From assembly GCA_023249165.1 (NCBI GenBank), contig JAHFDE010000022.1, forward strand, positions 7,073 to 19,339: DNA of 12,267 nucleotides, written 5' to 3'. The notes under the pieces are model-generated. The model saw nothing but the letters and a program-made list of their open reading frames with translations, searched no databases and had not been told where the DNA came from. Source of the stretch: Candidatus Methylomirabilota bacterium. Lineage in GTDB: Bacteria > Methylomirabilota > Methylomirabilia > Methylomirabilales > CSP1-5. This document shows positions 1 through 6,333 of this stretch, piece after piece; position 1 is the stretch's first letter, and every line of letters begins with the position of its first letter. Position numbers and translations under genes: made by a program.

Positions 1-941
1 GCTTTGGGATGGGCCTTGTCATACACCGCCATCAGCTGATCCAGATTCACATGGGTATAGCGCTGGGTCGTGCTCAGCCTGGCATGCCCGAGCAGCTCCT
101 GGATGACCCGCAGGTCAGCCCCGGCCTGGAGCAGATGCGTGGCAAAGCTGTGCCGAAGCCCGTGAGGAGTGATGGCCTTGCCCATCCCGCTCTTCTTCAG
201 ATACTTCTCGAGAAGCCGCTCGACACTCCGGGAGGTCAGCCGGCCCCCTCGGCGATTGAGGAAGAGCACGGTCCGGTGGCTACCGAAGCGGGTGGAGCCC
301 GCCATCCCCTTGATCTTCCCGCTGCCCAGCGTACCTCTCGCCGCCAGGTGCGCCTTCAGGGCCTCTCCGGCGGGCCGCCCGATGGGGACGATCCGCTCTC
401 TTCTCCCCTTCCCTCTGACCTTCACCAGGCGCTGCTCGAGGTCCAGGTCTTCGACGGCGAGATCCACGAGCTCCCCCACGCGGATCCCCGAGGCGTAAAA
501 GAGCTCCAGGATCGCCCGATCCCGGAGAGTGATCGGCGCTGCACCCTGGGGCGTGGCGAGGAGCTGAAAGGCCTGATCCACCGTGAGATGCGGAGGAAGC
601 AGCCTGGGAAGTTTGGGCGTCGTTACCAGCCTGGCGGGATTCCAGCTGAGAAGCCCGCGACGGCAGCAGAACTGAAAGAACGAGCGTAACGCCGCGACCC
701 TGCGAGCCAAGGTCCTCGGGGAGAGTCCTCGACTGCGCAGCGAGGCCATAAACGCCCGTACCATCAGCGGGTCGATCCGGTCCAGCGGTATCGCCTCGGA
801 CGCCTCCGGGTGCATTCGACGGAGAAACACGAGGAACTGGGTCAGGTCAATCCGGTAGCTACGGACGGTCTGGGGTGAGGACCCCTCAATGTCCAGCTCC
901 CGGAGGTATTGTTCGATGAGTCGTTGCACCGCCGCCCCCAT
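1..941 (-). CDS. xerC: Tyrosine site-specific recombinase XerC (3' end cut by window edge)
   Basis: Site-specific recombinase that, with XerD in the family model, resolves chromosome dimers at dif during division. Reading the minus strand from ATG at 941 gives 313 uninterrupted codons to the window edge; the last residues read YTHVNLDQLMAVYDKAHPK, so only a few are missing. An N-terminal SAM-like core-binding domain (about residues 5-90) precedes the catalytic domain. All six expected catalytic positions are visible: R154 (SGIRVGEL), K178 (GKG), H260 and R263 (HGLRH), H286 (GH) and Y295 (RYTHV). XerC rather than XerD is favoured by the place after trmFO and the C-terminal sequence; phage integrases are unlikely. 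An in-frame TAG at 969-971 limits upstream starts. The ATG has no clear Shine-Dalgarno sequence because a strong hairpin lies directly before it; GTG at 929 is an alternative start. A short Gly/Lys/Ser-rich stretch (about 203-222) makes the catalytic domain slightly longer than usual. Confidence 0.93.
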   Translation of the reverse strand, partial: MGAAVQRLIEQYLRELDIEGSSPQTVRSYRIDLTQFLVFLRRMHPEASEAIPLDRIDPLMVRAFMASLRSRGLSPRTLARRVAALRSFFQFCCRRGLLSWNPARLVTTPKLPRLLPPHLTVDQAFQLLATPQGAAPITLRDRAILELFYASGIRVGELVDLAVEDLDLEQRLVKVRGKGRRERIVPIGRPAGEALKAHLAARGTLGSGKIKGMAGSTRFGSHRTVLFLNRRGGRLTSRSVERLLEKYLKKSGMGKAITPHGLRHSFATHLLQAGADLRVIQELLGHARLSTTQRYTHVNLDQLMAVYDKAHPK

Positions 942-946
942 AGCGA

Positions 947-980
947 CCGAGGGGATAGCTCCACCCCGCTATCCCCTCGG
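947..980 (-). other. 13 bp perfect hairpin in the trmFO-xerC gap
   Basis: A perfect 13 bp inverted repeat (ccgaggggatagc at 947-959 and its complement at 968-980) encloses an 8 nt loop. In the minus-strand transcript the loop reads GGGGUGGA, the only purine-rich stretch near the xerC start, and the stem ends 5 nt before the xerC ATG. No U-run follows, so it is not a standard intrinsic terminator. It may control xerC translation or stabilise or process the polycistronic mRNA; that role is inferred. Confidence 0.75.
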
Positions 981-1011
981 CAATGGACGATACGGCCTGC
1001 GGCTTCAAAGA

Positions 1012-2382
1012 TCAAGCAAAAATTCGTATCCAGGCCTCCATGGCCTTGAGGGACCGCTCGGCCAAGGCCGCCTTGCGCTTCTGCCGATCACGGACAGGAA
1101 CCTCGAGAGGCGGTAAGAGACCGAAGTTCGCATTCATCGGTTGGAATCGGGAGGGATCTGTGGAAGTCACGTAGGTGAGGAGCGCCCCCAGCATGGTATC
1201 GCCCGGGGGGGTCACGGGTTCGAAGCCCTGGACAAGCCGGGCCGCGTTGATCCCCGCGAGCAGCCCAGAGGCCATCGACTCCAGATACCCTTCGACCCCG
1301 ATGAGCTGGCCGGCAAAGAAGAGCCCTTTGTCCCCCCTGAACTGCAGCGTCGGCTCCAGGAGGAGTGGGGCGGGGATGTAGGTGTTGCGATGGATGCTGC
1401 CGTAGCGGAAGAACTCCGCTTGTTCGAGGCCCGGGATCATCCGGAAGACCCGCTGCTGCTCCGCCCGTCTCAGACGCGTCTGAAAGCCCACCATGTTGAC
1501 CATCTGGCCTGCCTTGTCCTCGTGGCGGAGCTGCACCACCGCGCAAGGCCGCCGTCCGGTCCGAGGATCCGTCAGGCCCACCGGCTTGAGGGGGCCATAG
1601 AGGAGCGCCTCCCGGCCGCGGCGTGCCGACTCCTCGACGGGGAGGCATCCCTCGAAGAAACAGGCCTCCTCCAGGTTCTCGAAATCGTGCAGCGGGTACA
1701 GCTCTGCCTCCACGAGGGCCCGCCAGAAGGCCGTGTACTCCTCGTCGGTCATGGGACAGTTCCAGTAGTCGTCGCCCCCCTTGCCGTAGCGGGAGGCGGC
1801 GAAGATCTTCTCCCGGTCGACGGACTCGGTTGCCAGAATGGGTGAGATGGCGTCGTAGAAAGAGAGGAGCCGCGCGCCTTCTGCCGCGCGTCCCTGCGAA
1901 GGCCGCTCCTCCAGATGCGCCCGGAAAAGGCGCCGGAGGCTTTCAGCCAAGGGGCTCGAGGTGAGGGGACCCGTGGCGATCACCACAGGCCGCTCGACGG
2001 GGATTTCCGTCACCTCCTCCCGGACCACCGTGACGAGCGGATGGCCCCCGATCCGGCGGGTCACCTCGTGGGCAAAGGCGGTGCGGTCCACGGCGAGCGC
2101 CGTGCCAGCCGGGACCGCGTGGGCCCTGGCCGCCTGCTGGATGACGGACCCGAGGCGCTCTGCCTCGCCGTGCAGCAGGCCCGACGCACTCGTCAGCTCT
2201 TGGGACTTCAAGGAATTGCTACAGACCAGCTCGGCCAGGAGGTCGGTCTGATGCGCCGGGGTGCCGGCGGTCGGTCGCATCTCGAAGAGACACACCGGCA
2301 CACCCCGCTCGGCTGCCTGCCAGGCCGCCTCTGCACCTGCGAGGCCACCACCTACGATGGTCACACATGCCTTGGGCTTCAC
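1012..2382 (-). CDS. trmFO: Methylenetetrahydrofolate-tRNA-(uracil-5-)-methyltransferase TrmFO
   Basis: FAD- and folate-dependent enzyme that makes 5-methyluridine at position 54 of tRNA, taking the carbon from 5,10-methylene-THF. Full length at 456 aa from the chosen start, close to the 435-450 aa usual for the family. The N-terminal dinucleotide-binding motif is GGGLAGAEAAW (from about residue 11). The two functionally important cysteines described in B. subtilis TrmFO have counterparts in ELVCSNSLK (Cys54) and WNCPMTDEE (Cys209). Other family blocks are visible: IATGPLTS, KPVGLTDPRTGRRP, VVQLRHED, MVGFQT, FAGQLIGVEGYLES, ASGLLAGINAA and FQPMNANFGLLP. GTG at 2382 is preferred because it begins 8 nt after the topA stop and aligns with family N-termini; the longer reading from 2433 overlaps topA, and GTG at 2364 is possible. 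It is probably co-transcribed from dprA-topA. The older name gid (glucose-inhibited division protein) refers to the same family. Confidence 0.96.
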   Translation of the reverse strand: MKPKACVTIVGGGLAGAEAAWQAAERGVPVCLFEMRPTAGTPAHQTDLLAELVCSNSLKSQELTSASGLLHGEAERLGSVIQQAARAHAVPAGTALAVDRTAFAHEVTRRIGGHPLVTVVREEVTEIPVERPVVIATGPLTSSPLAESLRRLFRAHLEERPSQGRAAEGARLLSFYDAISPILATESVDREKIFAASRYGKGGDDYWNCPMTDEEYTAFWRALVEAELYPLHDFENLEEACFFEGCLPVEESARRGREALLYGPLKPVGLTDPRTGRRPCAVVQLRHEDKAGQMVNMVGFQTRLRRAEQQRVFRMIPGLEQAEFFRYGSIHRNTYIPAPLLLEPTLQFRGDKGLFFAGQLIGVEGYLESMASGLLAGINAARLVQGFEPVTPPGDTMLGALLTYVTSTDPSRFQPMNANFGLLPPLEVPVRDRQKRKAALAERSLKAMEAWIRIFA

Positions 2383-2390
2383 GGATCCGA

Positions 2391-4847
2391 TTATGCCGTG
2401 GGCTTGCGGTAATTGCAATCCGCCGTCGCGCACTTGAGCTCAAGACCCTGACGGGTCCGGTGCTGGACGAGGAAGAGGGCACTACATTGAGGGCACGGTT
2501 CAGGGATCGGGCGATTCCAGAGGACGAAGGTGCACTCGGGATACCCGGTACAGCCGTAGAAGGACCTGCCCCGTTTGGATCGGCGCTGGGTCAGGGCTTT
2601 ACCGCACCGGGGGCACTTGACATCGAGGGGAAGCGGTCTGACGGTTCGACACTTCGGGTAGGCGGAACAGGCCAGGAAGCGGCCATACCGGCCTTGGCGA
2701 ATCACCATCGGAGCGCCACAGGTCTCGCATTTCTCATCCGTCGGTTCCGGCGCCACCCTTTCCTTCCCTTCGAGGCGGAGGACGTTCCGGCAGTCAGGGT
2801 AGCCGCTACACGCCCAGAAGAGTCCGTACCGACCCCGCTTCAACACCATGGGGCGCCCGCACTGCTCGCAGACCTTGGTTTCGTTCACGGTTGACGGTTC
2901 ACCGTTCCCGGCCTGACCCGTATCTTTCTCTCCCTGAACCATGAACTCTGAACCCTGAACCGAAGGAAGCTCACGGGTGTTCTTACACTCCGGGTAGGCG
3001 GAGCAGGCCAAGAATTTCCCGAACCGCCCCCAGCGGATGACCATGGGGCTCCCGCACTTCTCGCACGTCTCCTCCGTCTTCTCTTCAAGCGCCTTGAGGT
3101 TCTCCATCCCGGTCTTCGCCTGCTCCAGCCACTTGGAGAAGGCTCCATAGAAACGCCGCATCTCGTCGAGCCAGTCGACCTTCCCCTCCTCGATCTCATC
3201 GAGGACCGACTCCATCCTCGCCGTGAACTCGTAATCCATGATCCGGGGGAAGCTCTTGACCAGCAGATCGACCACCACCTCTCCCACCTCGGTCGGCCGA
3301 AATTTCCCCTTCTCTTTAATGACGTAATCGCGATTTTGAATGACCTGCACGATGGGCGCGTAGGTGCTGGGCCGGCCGATACCCCTCTCCTCAAGGTCCT
3401 TGACCAAGGTGGCCTCGGTGTACCGCGGGGGTGCCTGGGTGAAATGCTGCTGGGGGTCCAGCGATCCGAGCGTCAGCACCTCCCCTTCGTGAAGGGGGGG
3501 CAGCGCCATCTCCCCGTCGGCCTCGCCATCGCCATTGGCCTCCTGGCCCTCGTCCGCCCGGCGCTTCATCCCCTCGTCGGTCCCCTCCACGTAGAGCCGC
3601 ATGAACCCCTCGAATCGCGTCACGCGCCCCGTGGCGCGGAGCAGGAAGCGGCCCGCCTCCACCTCCACCGTGGTCACGTCGAAGAGGGCGGGGGGCATCT
3701 GCGAGGCGACGAAGCGGTTCCAGATCAGGGTATAGAGGTTGAGCTGATCTTTCGTGAGGTAGCGGGCCACACCCCCGGGATCCCGCAAGACCGAGGTGGG
3801 TCTGATAGCCTCGTGGGCCTCCTGGGCCGCCTTGGCACTCTTGTACACGGGCGGCCGCTCGGGAACATACTCGGCGCCAAATCGCTCGGTCAGGTAGCGG
3901 CGGACCTCTTCCACGGCCTCGCCCGACACCCGGGTGGAGTCCGTCCGCATGTAGGTGATGAGACCCACGGACCCCTCCTCCCCCAGCTCGATCCCCTCGT
4001 AGAGCTGCTGAGCAATGGCCATGGCCCGCCGGGCGGTCATGCGGAGCTTTCGCACCGCCTCCTGCTGAAACTTGGAGGTCGTGAAGGGGGGAACGGGATG
4101 ACGGCGCCGCTCCCGGGTGCTGACCTCTTTGACCCGAAAGGGCTGCTGCCCAAGCTCTTCGACCAGGGTGTGGGCCTCGGCCCCGGTGTGGATCTCGACC
4201 TTTTCCCCGTTCACCCTGAAGAGGCGGGCCCGAAACTCCGGCGGCGCGCCTGCGGCGAGCAGGGCATCGATGGTCCAGTACTCCTGGGACACAAAGGCGC
4301 GAATCTCGTGCTCGCGATCGACGATCAACCGAAGCGCCACGGACTGGACCCGCCCCGCGCTCAGCCCACGCCTGACCTTCTCCCAGAGCAGTGGGCTCAC
4401 CTGATATCCAACGAGACGGTCGAGGATACGGCGCGCCTGCTGGGCCTCGACTTTTTTGAGATCGAGCGAGCCGGGATGGGCAAAGGCCTCTTGGACGGCC
4501 CGCTTGGTCACCTCATGGAAGACGACCCGATGCACCGCCTTCTTCGGGGGCTTTAGCTCTTGGACAAGATGCCACCCGATGGCCTCCCCCTCCCGATCCG
4601 GATCGGTGGCCAGATAGATGGCCTGAGAGTTCCGGGCCGACTTGCGCAGCTCCTCCACCACCTTCTCGCGCCCCTTCACCACTTGGTACTGCGGCTTGAA
4701 GTTCCGCTTCGTATCCACCGCGAGGCGATTCGGCGGCAGGTCCCGGACATGGCCATACGAGGCCTTGACCACATACCCCTTCCCGAGAAACTTCGTGATG
4801 GTCTTGGCCTTGGCCGGCGATTCCACGATGACGAGCGATTTCGGCAC
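2391..4847 (-). CDS. topA: DNA topoisomerase I (type IA) with five C-terminal zinc-ribbon repeats
   Basis: Relaxes negatively supercoiled DNA through a transient 5'-phosphotyrosyl link. 818 aa. The N-terminal Toprim domain shows the acidic Glu9 in VIVESPAKAKTI and the DPDREGEA motif at 82-89. The catalytic tyrosine is Tyr299 in GLITYMRTDSTR, with Arg301 beside it. The cleavage-domain block GRPSTYAPIVQVIQNRDY follows. Five Cys4 ribbons start near residues 595, 660, 707, 745 and 785; the last is divergent. Ribbons 1 and 2 are joined by a 38-residue linker, while the others are separated by about 11-20; this linker is encoded by short tandem repeats (see 2883-2961). The start is GTG, supported by GGAGGA nine bases upstream. 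trmFO follows 8 nt after the stop. No frame break is seen despite the inserted repeats. Confidence 0.97.
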   Translation of the reverse strand: MPKSLVIVESPAKAKTITKFLGKGYVVKASYGHVRDLPPNRLAVDTKRNFKPQYQVVKGREKVVEELRKSARNSQAIYLATDPDREGEAIGWHLVQELKPPKKAVHRVVFHEVTKRAVQEAFAHPGSLDLKKVEAQQARRILDRLVGYQVSPLLWEKVRRGLSAGRVQSVALRLIVDREHEIRAFVSQEYWTIDALLAAGAPPEFRARLFRVNGEKVEIHTGAEAHTLVEELGQQPFRVKEVSTRERRRHPVPPFTTSKFQQEAVRKLRMTARRAMAIAQQLYEGIELGEEGSVGLITYMRTDSTRVSGEAVEEVRRYLTERFGAEYVPERPPVYKSAKAAQEAHEAIRPTSVLRDPGGVARYLTKDQLNLYTLIWNRFVASQMPPALFDVTTVEVEAGRFLLRATGRVTRFEGFMRLYVEGTDEGMKRRADEGQEANGDGEADGEMALPPLHEGEVLTLGSLDPQQHFTQAPPRYTEATLVKDLEERGIGRPSTYAPIVQVIQNRDYVIKEKGKFRPTEVGEVVVDLLVKSFPRIMDYEFTARMESVLDEIEEGKVDWLDEMRRFYGAFSKWLEQAKTGMENLKALEEKTEETCEKCGSPMVIRWGRFGKFLACSAYPECKNTRELPSVQGSEFMVQGEKDTGQAGNGEPSTVNETKVCEQCGRPMVLKRGRYGLFWACSGYPDCRNVLRLEGKERVAPEPTDEKCETCGAPMVIRQGRYGRFLACSAYPKCRTVRPLPLDVKCPRCGKALTQRRSKRGRSFYGCTGYPECTFVLWNRPIPEPCPQCSALFLVQHRTRQGLELKCATADCNYRKPTA
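2883..2961. repeat. Inverted pair of heptamer arrays inside topA
   Basis: On the plus strand four 7 nt units (GTTCACG, GTTGACG, GTTCACC, GTTCCCG; 2883-2910) are followed by a 23 nt spacer and four more (CTGAACC, ATGAACT, CTGAACC, CTGAACC; 2934-2961). The second set is the reverse complement of the first in its core (GTTCA against TGAAC), so the arms could pair over six bases in several registers. The element lies in the topA reading frame and encodes the low-complexity linker between zinc ribbons 1 and 2 (about residues 629-655). Confidence 0.85.
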
Positions 4848-4856
4848 GACTATTGT

Positions 4857-4862
4857 TCCTCC
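4857..4862 (-). promoter_or_regulatory. Shine-Dalgarno for topA GTG start
   Basis: GGAGGA on the minus strand, nine bases before the GTG at 4847. It supports the non-ATG start, which also gives the expected N-terminus PKSLVIVESPAKAKT. Confidence 0.8.
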
Positions 4863-4870
4863 AGTGAATG

Positions 4871-4996
4871 GCTATCAGCTATCGGCGATCGGCTGTCAGC
4901 AAAAACGTCCAGCCATAATACCATGAAGGCTCATTTGCGTATTTGCTTCGCCGTTTTCCCCCTTGCTGATTGCTGACGGCTCGACTGCTGACAGCC
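4871..4996. repeat. Inverted pair of heptamer arrays in the dprA-topA gap
   Basis: Left array: four phased 7 nt units GCTATCA, GCTATCG, GCGATCG, GCTGTCA (4871-4898). Right array: TTGCTGA, TTGCTGA, CGGCTCGA, CTGCTGA (4963-4991). The right array is inverted relative to the left: GGCTGTCAGCA at 4891-4901 is exactly complementary to TGCTGACAGCC at 4986-4996, an 11 bp stem. The intervening stretch of about 60 nt has no gene. The right arm touches the dprA stop codon and the left arm ends 9 nt from the topA Shine-Dalgarno sequence, so the element fills nearly the whole gap between two genes expected to be co-transcribed. Confidence 0.85.
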
Positions 4997-6097
4997 TCAC
5001 TGATCGGTGGCGCGAACGAACGTCTTGCCGGTGAGCTGCTTCACCCAACCCTTCATCTCCAGCGAGAGCAGGCACGCAGCCACCGCGGGGACCGGCAGTT
5101 TCGAGCCGGCGATGACGGCGTCGATGTGGACCGGCTCCTCTCCGAGCACCTGAAGCACCCGACCTTCCTCGCCTTCGAGCGGCGGCAGGAGCGGCATCGG
5201 GGGAACCGCCTCCTGCGGCATGTCGGTCGGGATCCGCAACTCCTCCACAACGTCCTCCCACCCCTCGGTGAGTTTGGCCCCTGCCTTGATCAGCCCGTGA
5301 GAGCCCTGGCTCAGCCGGCCCCTGGCCATTCCCGGGACCGCGAAGACTTCCCTCCCCTGCTCCAGCGCATGATTCGCCGTGATGAGGGCTCCGCTGTCAA
5401 CAGCCGCCTCGACCACGATGACCCCCAGGGAGACTCCGCTGATCAGCCGGTTCCGTTGGGGAAAGTTCCCCTTCAGAGGAGCGGTCCCCAGGGGAAACTC
5501 GCTCAACAACGCTCCCTGCGCTGCAATCGCCTCCGCCAGTCTCTTATGCTCCGCAGGATAGGTGATATCGGCCCCCGATCCTAGCACCGCGATGGTCCGC
5601 CCGCCGGCCCTGAGCGCCCCCCGATGAGCGGCCGCGTCGATCCCCCGGGCCAATCCGCTGACGATGGTCAACCCCCGCACCGCCAGGTCGAAGGCGAGGC
5701 GATCGGCCACCCCCCGACCATACGGCGTGGCGTTTCTGGATCCGACGATGGCGACCGCCCTCCGGTCCCGATCTTCCCAGGTGCCGCAAATGTAGAGCAC
5801 GGGCGGGGGCTGGGCAATCTCCCGAAGGGGGGCGGGGTACTCTGCGTCCCGGAGCGTGATGAACCGGAGCCCCCGCGCCGCCATCCGCTTTCGCTCCCGA
5901 GCGACCGTTTCCTCCGCAGGAAAAGAGCGGATGGCTTTCGCCGTGACGGGACCGACCCCGCTGACACTCTCCAGTGCCTTGACCGGAGCCTTCAGGATGC
6001 GTCGCACGCTCCCGAAGCGCTCCAGGAGCAGCGCAAAGGCGGCAGGCCCCACATGGGGCACCATGTTGAGTGCCAGCCATGCCTCCCGCTCTTGCAT
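4997..6097 (-). CDS. dprA: DNA-processing protein DprA (Smf)
   Basis: In transformation DprA protects incoming single-stranded DNA and loads RecA onto it; many non-competent bacteria also carry it. 366 aa from the chosen start. Domains in order: an N-terminal SAM/helix-hairpin-helix-like region (about 1-60, with SVSGVGPVTAKAI), the Rossmann-like DprA core (about 80-285) and a C-terminal winged-helix region (about 308-362). Core signatures are VAIVGSRNATPYGRG (116-129), IVSGLARGIDAAAHRGAL, AVLGSGADITYPAEH, SEFPLGT, FPQRNRLISGVS, VVEAAVDSGALITA and VFAVPG. ATG at 6097 is preferred because GAGG lies about five bases upstream; TTG at 6118 would extend it by seven residues without a good ribosome site. 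A near-consensus sigma-70 promoter stands about 50-75 bases upstream, so dprA probably heads the dprA-topA-trmFO-xerC transcript. The only competence-associated gene seen here is this one, though pilin genes lie farther right. Confidence 0.96.
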   Translation of the reverse strand: MQEREAWLALNMVPHVGPAAFALLLERFGSVRRILKAPVKALESVSGVGPVTAKAIRSFPAEETVARERKRMAARGLRFITLRDAEYPAPLREIAQPPPVLYICGTWEDRDRRAVAIVGSRNATPYGRGVADRLAFDLAVRGLTIVSGLARGIDAAAHRGALRAGGRTIAVLGSGADITYPAEHKRLAEAIAAQGALLSEFPLGTAPLKGNFPQRNRLISGVSLGVIVVEAAVDSGALITANHALEQGREVFAVPGMARGRLSQGSHGLIKAGAKLTEGWEDVVEELRIPTDMPQEAVPPMPLLPPLEGEEGRVLQVLGEEPVHIDAVIAGSKLPVPAVAACLLSLEMKGWVKQLTGKTFVRATDQ

Positions 6098-6131
6098 GCG
6101 CCCCTCGCCCGAGATCAATGATCGCCGCAGT

Positions 6132-6151
6132 GTATAAAGTCCGCATTATAC
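6132..6151. promoter_or_regulatory. Possible operator: GTATAA-N8-TTATAC
   Basis: A perfect 6 bp inverted repeat with 8 bp between the arms overlaps the -10 box and predicted start site of the dprA promoter. Its position fits a repressor site, but the arms are AT-rich and one contains the -10 box itself, so the symmetry could be coincidental. Confidence 0.35.
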
Positions 6152-6172
6152 CCGTGGAGGAGGGGGAGTCAA
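6145..6172 (-). promoter_or_regulatory. Sigma-70-type promoter for dprA-topA-trmFO-xerC
   Basis: On the minus strand TTGACT (6172-6167), a 16 bp spacer and TATAAT (6150-6145) match 11 of 12 consensus bases. Transcription would begin near 6138, about 40 nt before the dprA ATG at 6097. It is the strongest housekeeping promoter seen in the window. Confidence 0.8.
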
Positions 6173-6196
6173 GGGGGGCAGTCAGCAGCCCACAGG

Positions 6197-6323
6197 CTAG
6201 CACGCTAGAAGGCTAGTAGGCTAGTAGGCTGGGATGCTAGTATGCCAGAAGGATAGCAGGCTCTAGCGATCATGACTTTCCCGCTTCCCAGCGTTCTAGC
6301 GTTCTAGCGTTCTAGCCTGCTGG
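6197..6323. repeat. Inverted pair of octamer CTAG arrays between the LysM gene and dprA
   Basis: Left array: CTAG or a one- or two-base variant recurs every 8 bases from 6197 to about 6264 (at 6197, 6205, 6213, 6221, 6229, 6237, 6245, 6253, 6261) without a phase slip; typical units are CTAGTAGG and CTAGAAGG. Right array: CCAG, CTAG, CTAG, CTAG, CTGG at 6288, 6296, 6304, 6312 and 6320, also with period 8, with unit CGTTCTAG. In reverse complement the right array reads CTAGAACG repeated, then CTGGGAAG, matching the order in the left array (CTAG units, then CTGGGATG). The arrays therefore face each other across about 24 nt. Nothing in the stretch looks coding. Confidence 0.87.
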
Positions 6324-6333
6324 CCGCTCGCGG

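Noticed and set aside
9..689. Plus-strand open frame of 226 codons opposite xerC
   Set aside because: The minus strand encodes a full XerC catalytic domain with all active-site residues.
947..980. Rho-independent terminator after trmFO
   Set aside because: The stem is strong but no U-run follows on either strand, and xerC starts 5 nt later in the same direction.
3336..4556. Long open frame (406 codons) on the plus strand opposite topA
   Set aside because: Its protein is low-complexity Gly/Leu/His/Pro-rich, has no recognisable domain and mirrors the codon bias of topA, which is certain on the other strand.
4903..4962. Separate topA promoter in the spacer between the heptamer arrays
   Set aside because: A TATTAT-like -10 occurs on the minus strand but there is no credible -35 at a suitable distance.
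6197..6323. CRISPR array
   Set aside because: The 7-8 nt units are contiguous with no unique spacers between repeats, and no cas gene is nearby.
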